From positions 30,425,485-30,489,484 of the forward strand of contig OZ038433.1 of NCBI GenBank assembly GCA_964036275.1: a DNA stretch of 64,000 nucleotides, read 5' to 3'. Positions 38,425 through 46,830 of this stretch are shown piece after piece (the first letter of the stretch is position 1; each line of letters begins with the position of its first letter). Source of the DNA: Litoditis marina. Taxonomy: Eukaryota > Nematoda > Chromadorea > Rhabditida > Rhabditidae. Under the pieces are notes generated by a model. The model did no database searches. It was not told the origin of the DNA and was given only the letters and a program-made list of their open reading frames with translations. Both the position numbers and the translations under genes were made by a program.

Positions 38425-39824
38425 ATCTCTCTATCTCTCTCTACTCTCTCTCTCTTTCTTTCTCAGTACTCTGTTCCTCTCGATGCTCTCTAATTGTTGT
38501 GCCCCTTAAGTCCAAGAGAAGTGCTGAATAACTCCACCGCCCCCGCTCTAATATTTCTCGTTCCTCGGCATTTTCACACGTCTATTTGTGACGAAATAAC
38601 AATCTTTTGGGCTGGCACGAATAGCTACCGGTTACTGTATGTATTTATATTTAGGATGCTGAGAGAAAACGATTGAGAAAAACAGTTCGCTCGTTGATGA
38701 AATTTACCTCGTTTCACTTGTCCTTTGATACTAACAATATACCGCTCTACTTTCACGTACGATTTTTAAATAAAAATTATAAATTTTGAGAGAAACTATT
38801 TTGTTGGGAGTAATAAGTTCAAAGGATTTGAGTATCGGAATGCTTTTGGGAAACCGAATTCTCGAATTCGGCGACTTATCATACTGTAAGTGTCGACGCT
38901 CGAGTGGAACGGACTATACAATTGTTCAATGTAGTAATTGACTTTTCAGTGTTTCGGCGCAATCTTTCGAGTTTCTGGATTTGACGAAACAATATCCAGA
39001 AGAGAAGAATCTGCCCTATGAACACATTTCTAATATGAATCGCGTGCTCGGAACGTCGTCAGTGAAAAAGGGAAAGTTGCAGGTACCTTTATTTCACAAT
39101 TTTTTAAAAATACCATGCATATTTCAAAATGGGTTATTTCTACACTTCTGAAAGTGGTCTTGTTGTTAAACTTATCGTGTATTCACTAGGTTTTATTTGA
39201 TAAAAAACAATACATTATTTTTAAGGTGAGCGCCGGTCAGCTGTTCGCTCAACAGGGTGGTTCCTATGTGCCGGTAACCGTTAGCAATGCGGAGGAAATG
39301 CTGGAACAACAGGTATAGTCCTTTTCACTTCTACGTGGATCGTCTGAACTACATTTTTGCACGTATATTTGTTTGGAGACTTTGAAGTTTTGTATACGAG
39401 AATACGACACCATTATTACATTCGAGAACATTGTCGAAATAATAACGTTTTCATTAGTCACCAAACGAAAATTTTTGGTTGAATAAAAATGTTCGTATCA
39501 GGGTTTGCTCTTTTTAAAGCAAGCCTATGCGGCAAGCCATATCCCGCTGTTTTTGTAGTTTGATCCCGTTCCATGTCGGTCAAATATAGTGAGTAATATC
39601 GAGATCAAACTACAACTCTGCGATGGTCACCCTCTATATTTCATGTGTTTCAGACAGCCGAGTTCGAGGCAAATTGGTCAAAGGAGGAGGATTTTATCCT
39701 CCTAACCACGTACAACGAGATAGAGGGCGACGATTCGTTGGTGGTAGAGGAGGCCAGGAAAAAACTACCGTACTCCCCACAACAGATATCCCATAGACTA
39801 GCATTTCTTCTGTCTTTTGTCTGA
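12373..39824 (+). CDS. gon-4: GON-4 / GON4L-type nuclear regulator
   Basis: Exons join in phase to 1567 residues: 12373-12482, 12728-12860, 13128-13247, 13429-13522, 13875-13936, 14266-14400, 14931-15041, 15366-15444, 15724-15837, 16168-16334, 16643-16715, 17176-17234, 17537-17623, 17929-18027, 18551-18602, 19052-19173, 19304-19383, 19594-19729, 20107-20214, 20551-20658, 20690-20795, 21061-21233, 21513-21596, 21897-22082, 22540-22628, 22946-23135, 23624-23830, 24216-24350, 26867-26935, 27958-28029, 28478-28594, 29285-29365, 29989-30132, 34342-34449, 34953-35117, 35862-36020, 36598-36664, 36972-37083, 38950-39082, 39226-39312, 39654-39824. Family hallmarks: acidic N-terminus, VEDMYRDLLDD (about 322), QHVQLLTQ (about 418), a SANT-like KTTAQIRNHLKNI helix (about 585) and a C-terminal SANT domain opening WSKEED (about 1518). 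Residues 700-1270 are Ser/Thr/Pro-rich, probably disordered. In C. elegans GON-4 controls gonadal lineage divisions; the vertebrate homologue is a chromatin-associated corepressor. Uncertain points: the joint at 20658-20690 and possible extra exons 14777-14859 and 21368-21410. Confidence 0.9.
13655..13725. repeat. Dispersed intronic repeat, copy 2
   Basis: This block, including CGATTGAACAC, TGACTTTCC and ATGTGGCACTCCAAAA, is repeated at 10705-10770 in the LIM-gene intron with about 85-90 percent identity by eye. Non-coding; class unknown. Confidence 0.55.
14600..14745. repeat. Copy of a dispersed AT-rich family
   Basis: The sequence around CCGACTATTCGGACAACC recurs, diverged, at about 7830-8045, 8180-8300, 8750-8840, 22780-22890, 28985-29160 and 47600-47705, usually preceded by A/T-rich sequence with AAAACG and TTTTTGCC motifs. 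This is a non-coding dispersed repeat of unknown class. Confidence 0.4.
17005..17148. repeat. Inverted repeat, CCCGATTCGGG family
   Basis: AGGTGAAAAATCG at the left is matched by CAATTTTTCACCC at the right, with several short arms around CGACCCGATTCGGG and GACCCGACTCGGGCC. A second copy lies at 35188-35285. It is a probable foldback MITE inside a gon-4 intron. Confidence 0.6.
18262..18350. repeat. Inverted repeat with poly-C tract
   Basis: GGGGGGAGGT..CATCCATCGGCTGGTC is followed by GACCAGCCAATGGATG..ACCTCCCCCC, forming a hairpin of about 35-bp arms inside a gon-4 intron. The C run at 18334-18346 is length-variable sequence. Confidence 0.7.
21783..21823 (+). pseudogene. Intronic duplicate of a gon-4 exon boundary
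   Basis: The end of the intron plus the first bases of the exon starting at 21897 (TTTGCAGCAGGTCCC.ACCA..TCCCAATG.GTGC) are repeated about 106 bp upstream. The copy opens with an intact acceptor but reaches a stop (TGA) within a few codons, so use of the upstream acceptor would truncate the protein. Confidence 0.6.
23888..24016. mobile_element. Palindromic MITE, copy 1
   Basis: TTAAAGAAG...ATTATGTGGACCAAT opens the element and ATTGGTCCACATAAT...CTTCTTTAA closes it. The centre holds CCTTTAAACTGCAATTG and its inverse TTGCAGTTTAAAGG. Four further copies lie at 30180, 34460, 35345 and 41200. It has no coding capacity and sits in a gon-4 intron. Confidence 0.85.
24899..26702 (+). mobile_element. 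Hairpin/tandem-repeat element, copy A
   Basis: This is a non-coding element of about 1.8 kb in a gon-4 intron. The 5' end is a GC-rich hairpin (GCGCAGCGC GAA GCGCTGTGC). Next comes a conserved AT-rich leader. About 25441-26050 holds five tandem units of roughly 130 bp, decaying towards the right, each with TGACGTCA-like palindromes. The 3' end is a giant inverted repeat with arms of about 205 bp (26155-26362 and 26495-26702). The ends abut ATCG on both sides. Copies B and C share the same order of parts. There is no transposase or Rep/helicase ORF. A Helitron-like or foldback origin is possible, but the end sequences do not fit canonical Helitron CTRR ends. Confidence 0.75.
25441..26050 (+). 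repeat. Tandem array of about 130-bp units with TGACGTCA sites (copy A)
   Basis: Units begin near 25475, 25605, 25735, 25865 and 25990. The first three are nearly identical (GATTCTGGAGACCAGATGAC start) and the last two are diverged. Each contains one or two TGACGTCA or TTGACGTCA palindromes. Confidence 0.8.
28615..28642 (+). repeat. (AAATC)n microsatellite
   Basis: Five tandem AATCA units lie in a gon-4 intron, followed by TATTTATTACACAGTGTG. Such short A-rich tails often mark the end of a degraded retroelement, but no body is recognisable. Confidence 0.6.
29395..29570. repeat. GGTAACC-rich inverted-repeat family, copy
   Basis: Multiple GGTAACC/GGTTACC motifs in both orientations, as in 5960-6220, 30330-30420 with 33983-34030 (interrupted) and 61945-62135. 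It lies in a gon-4 intron and is probably an abundant non-autonomous element. Confidence 0.6.
30178..30302. mobile_element. Palindromic MITE, copy 2
   Basis: It has the same structure as the element at 23888-24016, with the centre CTTTAAACTGCAATT / TTGCAGTTTAAAG and outer ACGATTAT / ATAATCTT arms. It directly abuts the GGTAACC-type repeat that hosts elements B and C. Confidence 0.85.
30420..32346 (+). mobile_element. Hairpin/tandem-repeat element, copy B
   Basis: It has the same GC-rich 5' hairpin, leader, TGACGTCA tandem array (about 30980-31700) and terminal inverted repeat (left arm from about 31812, right arm ending 32346) as copy A, over about 1.93 kb. The leader has (CTTC)n at 30655-30672 in place of the other copies' variable repeats. 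It is followed without any spacer by copy C, the two sharing one ATCG. Confidence 0.75.
32347..33982 (+). mobile_element. Hairpin/tandem-repeat element, copy C
   Basis: About 1.63 kb, starting at the ATCG that ends copy B. It has a GC-rich hairpin start, a (GT)n tract at 32577-32596, fewer tandem TGACGTCA units (about 32895-33350) and terminal hairpin arms of about 190 bp (from 33462 and ending 33982). Head-to-tail joining to B without spacer suggests tandem insertion or replication through a circular or concatemeric intermediate. That is inference. Confidence 0.75.
34460..34588. mobile_element. Palindromic MITE, copy 3
   Basis: Diverged and inverted copy: CCTTTAAACTGCAATAC with ATTGCATTTGAAAGG in the centre, outer TTATGTGGTCCAATCCC and GGGATTGGTCCACAAAATC. 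It follows a gon-4 exon by about 10 bp. Confidence 0.8.
35188..35285. repeat. Inverted repeat, CCCGATTCGGG family, copy 2
   Basis: GGCGAAAAATCACGGCCCGA pairs with the far end reading CGGGCCGCGACTTTTCACC. Internal GACCCGAATCGGGCC matches the copy at 17005-17148. Confidence 0.6.
35345..35464. mobile_element. Palindromic MITE, copy 4
   Basis: CGATTATGTGGGCCAATCC...CCTTTAAACTGCAATTG / TTGCAGTTTAAAGG...GCGATTGGACCACATAATC, as in copies 1, 2 and 5. It lies in the same intron as a CCCGATTCGGG foldback and an AACCGGGTTG MITE. Confidence 0.85.
35695..35852. mobile_element. AACCGGGTTG-type TIR MITE next to a splice acceptor
   Basis: The ends read AGGCGGTTTACACATGCAAC and GTTGCATGTGTAATTGGCCT, an inverted pair, with internal GCAACCCGGTTGC motifs. 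It is related to the element at 48340-48668. It ends 9 bases before the acceptor (35861) of the next gon-4 exon, so the element supplies part of the branch-site region. Confidence 0.75.
36035..36310 (+). repeat. (GA)n-rich low-complexity tract
   Basis: GAGAGA-rich sequence with internal duplicates of the preceding exon's end plus donor: GACATGATCATGGCTATTGA recurs at about 36185 and, with changes, about 36308. Short exon-boundary fragments have therefore been amplified together with the microsatellite. Confidence 0.7.
37390..38110 (-). mobile_element. 5'-truncated non-LTR retrotransposon (reverse transcriptase C-terminus)
   Basis: An uninterrupted reading frame at 38102-37623 (159 codons, - strand) matches the C-terminal part of CR1/jockey-like non-LTR reverse transcriptases: an IPILDYCSEI motif, then a basic helix, LETRPLYYRRIKTDI, a NRVVKYWN motif and a stop. 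The upstream polymerase core and endonuclease are absent and the sequence continues into 3' UTR to about 37390. It is typical of 5' truncation at insertion. It lies antisense in a gon-4 intron, and the frame is intact, suggesting a fairly recent insertion. Confidence 0.8.
38362..38465 (+). repeat. (CT)n microsatellite
   Basis: A run of about 100 bases of CT dinucleotides with minor interruptions in a gon-4 intron, close to a homopyrimidine strand. Confidence 0.9.
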
Positions 39825-40807
39825 TTAGATATTCAACGTTTAGTAGATCACGTCAAGTCTTCTCGAAATGCTGTTCCTTGACTGCCCTTCAGATTCTGTT
39901 ATCTGTAAGGTGCGTGTAAACTAACGTGAATCCGCGATGATCTCTATTTGAAAAAAATTGACATTGCCCCTTTTTTTATTATTCAACATGATTGACGATC
40001 TTTGTATAGGAGATGATGATGACCTAGATCCTTTTAATTGGCTAATATTTAGTTTTGATGTTTCGTTGTGTGTTTTTGTTTAGTGTTTTTGATGTCTCAG
40101 GATAATACCATTTCTGTTCTTTTCCACTTAACCGCACGTTTGTTTTCTTCTGAAAGGTCTTGCCAAGTTGGTTGTACATATTGTTAACTTTGCCGCTGAA
40201 ACGCGTACTTTTGTTTTGTCGGGTTGAAAATGACCTCATTTACGCGTATTTTCTGGATGAAACTGGATTTATTTTCAATGAAGTGTATTGCTATCAACTT
40301 TTTTTGTTATAAAACAGCAGGGGTTTTGTAGTAAATTTGATGAGTAGCTTTTTTTCCATTGGATGGACAGTATTAGGTCGAGATTCATGTCCCGTTCACA
40401 AAATCGTGTCCCGTTCACAAAATCGGTAGTCGTATTTTCCCTCACAAAGACAGCAAAAAGAGTAGATTGAGCGTGTTCATAATCGTTGGTTATCTGGATG
40501 AGATATTGTGTAGATCAAAGGTACGCAGATGAGCTAACCGCTCGCCAAAGCCCATCCACAACGTTTTGACAAAACCTAAACTATGTCTATTAGTTCGGTA
40601 GCAACTATAGAATGTGTCAAATAGACAGTTCAACAAAAATAATGGCTACATTTAGCGTCGATATTCCCACGCCCATTTCCTATGGTAAACGGTTATAGTA
40701 AAAAGACGACCCGAGAAGCGCAAAGTTCGCAACTTGGTTTCCCGCGCCACTCTGCGTCGAGTATTACCGTGAGATGCGGACAGTCTGCCACTTGATACCA
40801 GCTGCCG
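39825..40807. other. Intergenic region between gon-4 and the membrane-protein gene
   Basis: AT-rich 3' UTR and intergenic sequence. It includes a short direct repeat (TCCCGTTCACAAAATCG twice, 40388-40424). No exon or clear poly(A) signal is evident. Confidence 0.4.
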
Positions 40808-43360
40808 ATGACGAACACCGTCTCGCCTCTGCTCCTGATTATGATCTACTTCGCGATCGATACGGTAGCTCCCATGGTAGAAGTGCCTTCTAAGGTCTAC
40901 CCACAGATGGTCGCAGATACTGTAGGTAGATCAAATGAGAACCAGTCGATGGAGGTTAGCTTTAACATTTTTTAAATTATAATTGTAGGACATACCTTGT
41001 TCACAACACTTGATTGTTCGAGATGTTTGATGAACATTGTTGTGACTCGCCAAAAAAACTGTGAACCTCAATGACTATGATATGTGTTGCTAGAACTTTT
41101 CACTCACATAAAATAGGGTACTTCCTAGTTCTGAGATGCAAAACAGTTGCCGCTAAAACATCCGTACAATTTCGGTTACCGTTGAAACAGAACTAAAACT
41201 TGCTAAAGCAGGACGATGATATGGCCCAATCCCGTGTCAACAGTCCTTTAAACTGCAATTGAAAAATGTATTGCAGTTTAAAGGACTGAAGTGTTGCGAT
41301 TAGACCACATAATCGTCCTTCTTTGAATTGGAGAGTAACGAAACGGTTTTCGGTGTTTGTGTGGTTCATAATCATAACACAACTTCAGAACACCAGTGCT
41401 GCTTTGCTGAATACTGAGAGAGAACGACAAACATTTTTCGGTCGCAGTAAACTGGTCAGTTTCTATTCGTTTCGATTTCCTTCAGGTTTCTCTTTTCTGA
41501 CTATATGTTTTTATTACTCTGTAGACTTTAGTCCGACAGAACCTATCTGATCTCCTTCCCCTACCTCACTGAGGATGCCTCAAGGGGTAGGCATATTGAT
41601 TTAAGTGGTTACGTCTGGGGCAGAGGCGAAACGTACCACTTTCTACACTCTTCTTCTCTATTTTACCTTCATTTGATAAAGCGTGCTCGGTTCGTACGAG
41701 AGCGACATTTTGCTGTAGCCAATTGACTTCATTACTGTTTCATGCCATTGGAATGAAAGTTGAGAGAGTGCAAAGACGGTCATCTAGTTCTGTTCTGCTG
41801 TGTTTGTAGTTTGAACCCGGTTCATTTAAAGCGTGATAAGCAGTTCACGTTGATCAAACTTCATTCTCTTCTGAAAATGGTAGGCATTGACACGTTTTGT
41901 CTTCAATCAATAACTCTTTTCAGAGAATCAAATGGGGACCGGATAAGAAATACGATTCCGTGAACTACGACAATGTGGAGTGCGTCAAATCGTGCGAAGG
42001 ACTCCGCACATCGCCCTTCGAGTTATGCACAAAGTGAGCACATTTTTTGAACAAAAAAGAGAACAAATTACTTTTACTAATTTTCAGACGATTCTAAACG
42101 ATTTCCATACTCCATACACAATAAGACACAAAAACCGTGTTGAAACCACCAGAAAACGGGAGATAAAAATCTCAAAAATCCGTTCGGGAGTTTTTGAGAA
42201 AATGAAATTAAACCACTTTTGAAAGTCCGCAATGTTGTGATCAAAAACTAATCTGCGCATCGCGCCGCGCTGCGCGCAATAATGATACTGCTTTGGTTTT
42301 ACTGTTCATTTCCCTCTTTTCTTTCTCTGCTGACCGATTTTCTTCTGATGTAGATAAATCGAGAAGTTACAAAAGTGCCAATTACATAACTCAACATTTT
42401 TCAAACCATTTTCAGGTTGTGGGCGAACTTTGTTGAAAACGGTAGGAAATGCAAACCGGAAGTAATACCAATAGAATTTCAGCCGGTTCAAGAAGACCTG
42501 CAAAAGGTTAGTTTGTATTTATTTTTGAAGTTTTGTGCGCAAGAACATAACAGAACAGAGGCGCACGCTATCTACTGTACCAAATTGAACATTTCATTTA
42601 TCATTTATAGTGGGTGCCAAATTTATAAATTTCTCTCTCTGACCGGAATCGAACCTGTGAGCAAAGTATTCGTAGCAGAGCGCTCACCACTGCGCAATTC
42701 ATGCACAAAACCGCCAAGCTTTGGAATCGAAGATATGTGTGCGTGCGGAAAGTGAGATATACAGTACCCTCGCCTCGCGCCTTTCCGTTGGCGACGACTA
42801 TAGTTCCTAAATAAAAAATACTCTATTTCCAGAAGGAAACTCCATTCGAAGAGGAGGAGCAGCCTTTCTCGCGAGAGCACATAACGTCGACTACTGTGGG
42901 TTACATGTTTTCAGTGTATTGTGTTCAGATTCACGTTGTAAAAACATGTCTTTTCGCCCAGTGTGGACCCATTTTAACATGCATGAATTTTTGAATACCT
43001 GCCCTAATTTGTCGTCAAAATACCATCATCAGAAGGATACTGTACACAGCATCATTAAACATTACGAGGGCTATAGTGATAAGGTGTGCTATCTGGAAAC
43101 ATAGCAAGATACAAGTTTTTCGTACTTTTCTGAGTTCGTAGTCTGATTTAAAATTAGGTTCGGGGTAATATAAAATCTCTATTATGTTTATTGACCAAAG
43201 TACATTTGAAATTTTCAACCCCTACATTTTTCAGGAGACAGTTCGAGGCGTGTTGTTAGTGGTGGTTCCGCTCTCAATGTTGTTTCTCTTCTTCGTTCTT
43301 TTCTACTCCAGTCGTCAATATTTTCTTTCAAAGACAATTCATAACGAACCTCTAGTATAA
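40808..43360 (+). CDS. Small type I membrane protein with Cys-rich ectodomain
   Basis: Six exons join in phase: 40808-40954, 41389-41454, 41924-42033, 42416-42506, 42833-42895 and 43235-43360 (TAA), giving 200 residues. Residues 1 to about 22 form a signal peptide with a LLLIMIYFA core. The predicted extracellular part (about 23-160) has four cysteines spaced C91-x3-C95-x10-C106-x13-C120, probably two disulfides, and an acidic stretch near 141-147. One transmembrane helix spans about 164-183 (GVLLVVVPLSMLFLFFVLF), followed by a cytosolic tail of about 17 residues. I do not recognise the family. The donor after 42895 was chosen as GTGGGT because it alone keeps the hydrophobic last exon in frame. 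Intronic SINE and MITE copies separate the exons. Confidence 0.68.
41200..41327. mobile_element. Palindromic MITE, copy 5
   Basis: CAGGACGATGATATGGCCCA..CCTTTAAACTGCAATTG / TTGCAGTTTAAAGGAC..ATTAGACCACATAATCGTCC, as in the other four copies. It lies in an intron of the membrane-protein gene. Confidence 0.85.
42610..42812 (-). mobile_element. tRNA-derived SINE-like element, copy 1
   Basis: On the - strand, an A-box-like TTGCGCAGTGGTGAGCG and B box GGTTCGATTCC are about 40 bases apart, followed by GGTCAGAGAG and ATTTGGCAC. Flanking non-tRNA parts (GCCAAATTTATAA; GATATACAGT; CGACGACTATA) are shared with 59540-59725, which shows that the unit is a mobile SINE and not an isolated tRNA. Confidence 0.65.
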
Positions 43361-44115
43361 AAATACGTTTAACTAGTTAAAAACAGTTTTAAAGTACGGA
43401 TTTGACTAATATTTGTTGTTAGTACTACCTCATTACTAGATGTTTTATTTTAGTACTGTATTTGTTCTCTTGAAACGTTTCACAGATTTCGTATTCGACG
43501 ATCTACTAGAAAACAAGTATCGCTATTGCCCGTATGATGTTGTTTCGCTTGATTGTTGATATCTGTAGTTTGATAAATATGTAGTGTATTGGAAACCGAT
43601 CGCAGAAACATTCCCACAAGAAGTAGCCACAATACAGTACGATTTCAAAGCATCTACCTTTCAATTTATGGGAACATTTGCTAAACTACTAAATTCCAAA
43701 TCACACAACCACAACGCAACATGAAAATATTTTGTATGCAGTGAATAAGACGTTAGCATAGGAATGACAGATCTTTAACATTACAGTGATGCTATAGTCT
43801 GTTTCACGCACTTATAACCCTCTACAGTAATCTGCGCAAACTTCCAGGTCAGCTTTGGGTAGTTTGATGTTTTTAGAGTGATTTCAAATTTTGCTATTCT
43901 GTTCTCTACCTTCACTTCTACAAACTTTGAAAGTTTGAAACCAAAATAATAACTTATACATTAGAAAAAGACTCTTGAATATTTTACAGATTACTGTAGA
44001 AGGACATTGATTGGTGAAACGAACTATACCTCTAATCGTACGAAGTGATGTCACGTTTGTTACCCCAAGTAGAAATCTCCAAATAATCAAAGACCAACAC
44101 GGTGATCAGAACATT
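43361..44115. other. Convergent intergenic region
   Basis: 3' flanks of the + strand membrane-protein gene and of the - strand Cys/His gene. It is AT-rich with no supported exon. A - strand AATAAA (TTTATT at 44116-44121) probably terminates the - strand gene. Confidence 0.45.
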
Positions 44116-44247
44116 TTTATTAACAGTACACGTCTACAGTATGTAGTACATTGTAAAGATTCGAGATCAGTGAAGTGCATCAACAAATGAGAATCACAAA
44201 AAGGTACGTCTTGATGGATATAACTAGATGAAATAACTATAACTTTC

Positions 44248-44388
44248 GAACTATGGTTGGGAAAGGCACTTTTCATTACTTTAGGGCGGGTCTGAAAGAT
44301 TAACTATAGATGATCTAGTGCAACTTTGATTCTTGAACTATGGTTGGGAAAGGCACTTTTCATTACTTTAGGGCGGGTCTAAAAGATT
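44248..44388. repeat. Direct duplication covering the 3' end of the Cys/His gene
   Basis: A block of about 54 bp (GAACTATGGTTGGGAAAGGC through GGGCGGGTCT.AAAGATT) occurs at 44248-44301 and again at 44335-44388 with one mismatch. The second copy contains the last coding triplets and stop of the - strand gene; the first lies in its 3' UTR. Confidence 0.85.
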
Positions 44389-46765
44389 TGGAAAGTTCTG
44401 TGTGAGAGCGAAGAGCTGCATCTCCATCTTCTTCATTTCATTCTGGTAGAAACGACAGCATCCGCAATCAGATGTTCCACATCGTTCCTGGAATGATTTT
44501 GGTTAATTGATCAAACTACAACTAATTTACGGTTACCCCTCGACAAGTCTCTCCGCTTTGAATGTTTTCTTTTTTACCAGTACACGCGAGCATGTGATAT
44601 ACAAGAGAAAAGTATAAAGAAATTACGGTGACACACAAAACATTCAAAAGCGCACAGAATTGTCGAAAACTTGACAGTTGAAGGGTAACCGAAACTAGGT
44701 TGTTATTTGATTTGCTCACAGGGCATAGTTTACGAATTATGGATAACTCAGCTTTCCGAATTCTCTGAACAATAGTGAGAAAGTAAGGATATTATGCATT
44801 TGTAAAACGCATGAACAGACGGCTACAGGAGGACAGTATACTACAAGTTTCGCGCTTTCCAAAACTAGCCCATACGGTGTATGTTCATCAATCACGCTGT
44901 AGAGTTTTGGGCCGAACTCGTAAATTATGGGATGAGCAAACTACAATGCTTCCCTAAACCGCTTTACAATTCGTGCTGCATATAGTTCCCGATCGCTCAA
45001 GTACTTACATCCTTCCGTTTCCGTTCAGTGACATCATGTGACGAGCTGTGTCCATGAGCATGACTCGTGCTGGGTTCACTTCGAACTGAGTTGCGATGAG
45101 ATGTGGTCATATTTGTATTTGATGAGGTGGCATGATGTTCAGTGCCAGCGTCGTGCACCTGTAAATTACAGGTGTAATCCAGCTAGTTATTTCACAGTAT
45201 GGCTAAACCGAAAGCACGACGTGGAATAGTCATGTGAATCGTGAGACAATAGACGGAATTGCACTCTAGTCTTTACCTGCGCTCAAATTTGTAATTTTAT
45301 CACGTGAATATCCATTTTACTAGCAGCACACAACAATATGGGGGCGGTGTATGACCTATCTCTTTGGTTATTGAATTGCTCACTCGACCGGCTGTTAAAA
45401 AGACAAACTATAGAGTGACCATCTCTGAGTTGTACTTAGATTTCGATACACCGCATTACTCATGAATTTTGACCGAAATAGAACGGGATCCCACAATACA
45501 ACTACAAAACGTGGCTTGCTTTCAAAAGAGGAAAACCTTTTCTAACCAACAATGTCTACAGTACAATGACTATCATCGCGCTTTTCCAAATCTCCAGACT
45601 GACCATAGCCATATTCTGTTTTCTTTTCCTTTGAACAGGCAACCGATCCATGCTTGAAACAGGCAAATCTATCTGCAACCATTTATGTACATTTGGGCCA
45701 GTTTAGCCTTGGCCGGCCAATCAAGTTTAACAATAACCGCCCACAATACAAAATGGGCAGCCATAGTACAACCCCGGACTTATTGAACAATCGCCCCCCC
45801 CCCCCCCCCCCCCCCCACTCAATTCAAACCTGCAGTAAAGAAGGACGTTGTAAAATCACCCATGAGAAAGTCAAATTCAACCCCCCTTCATAAACAAAAG
45901 TCCTGTTTTTTGTCAAATGTTCACAGTGGAAAAAGGAAGAACCATGTGAAAACTGAGAAAAAAATGAGTGTTTCACCAAAATGAAATCCTAATCCTAATC
46001 ACAATGAATTTCTCAAATAATCTGTGAACACACACAGTATTACCTGCGTAACATCAGGTTTGATGTCTTCATGAGGATCCTCTAATTTGACGGAGACTCC
46101 CGGGGAAACCTGTAAAATACTTAAATCTTGCCCCAAAAAATGGTTCTCCTTTTACAGAAGCACGTGTGTGGGGGACGTGAAAAACGTGACAAGGTGGAGC
46201 GGAACTGAATTCAGAATAGTACAAATAATGAACAAATCACGATGAACCTTCTTGGTTCGTTATTACATAGTCACGTAGAAGTGTGTGAATTCAAGTGTAA
46301 TCCAAATTGAGGTTCCTAACCATCTAACATGTATAAAGAGTAAACAAGTCTGTGTTTTCCATGTTTCACGTGTCTGCGCAACCAGTGTAGTCGATAGTAT
46401 ACCTACTGATATTACTACAGTACACCTTCAACCTTTCCAATGTCTGTTTCGGCTGCGAATTTGAAAATTGTCGAAAATTCTACCCTCTCTAGGGCATCAG
46501 CATCGAATGAGAAAATGAACTAGCCTTTCCGTTAACATTCACTTAATTAAAACGAACTGAAAGTGTTGTATTCATACTGTAGAAGTCTCCGTGGGAATGA
46601 AAAGACTATGAACGTGTTAACCTCAGTACTCTCACTGGCTGTCACGAACTTGACCATAGGACCTGACCTCAAGCACTGTAGTTTCTCTTCGCGGAAGGCA
46701 ACCGCCTAAGAAAATATGAAAATATGACGTATTAGAATTATACTGTAGCTTAACTTCTGTTATGC

Positions 46766-46830
<65 letters not shown>

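Noticed and set aside
571..43360. An operon of the three consecutive + strand genes
   Set aside because: Intergenic gaps are about 1 kb, well beyond the roughly 100-bp spacing typical of nematode operons, and each gene may have its own trans-splice site.
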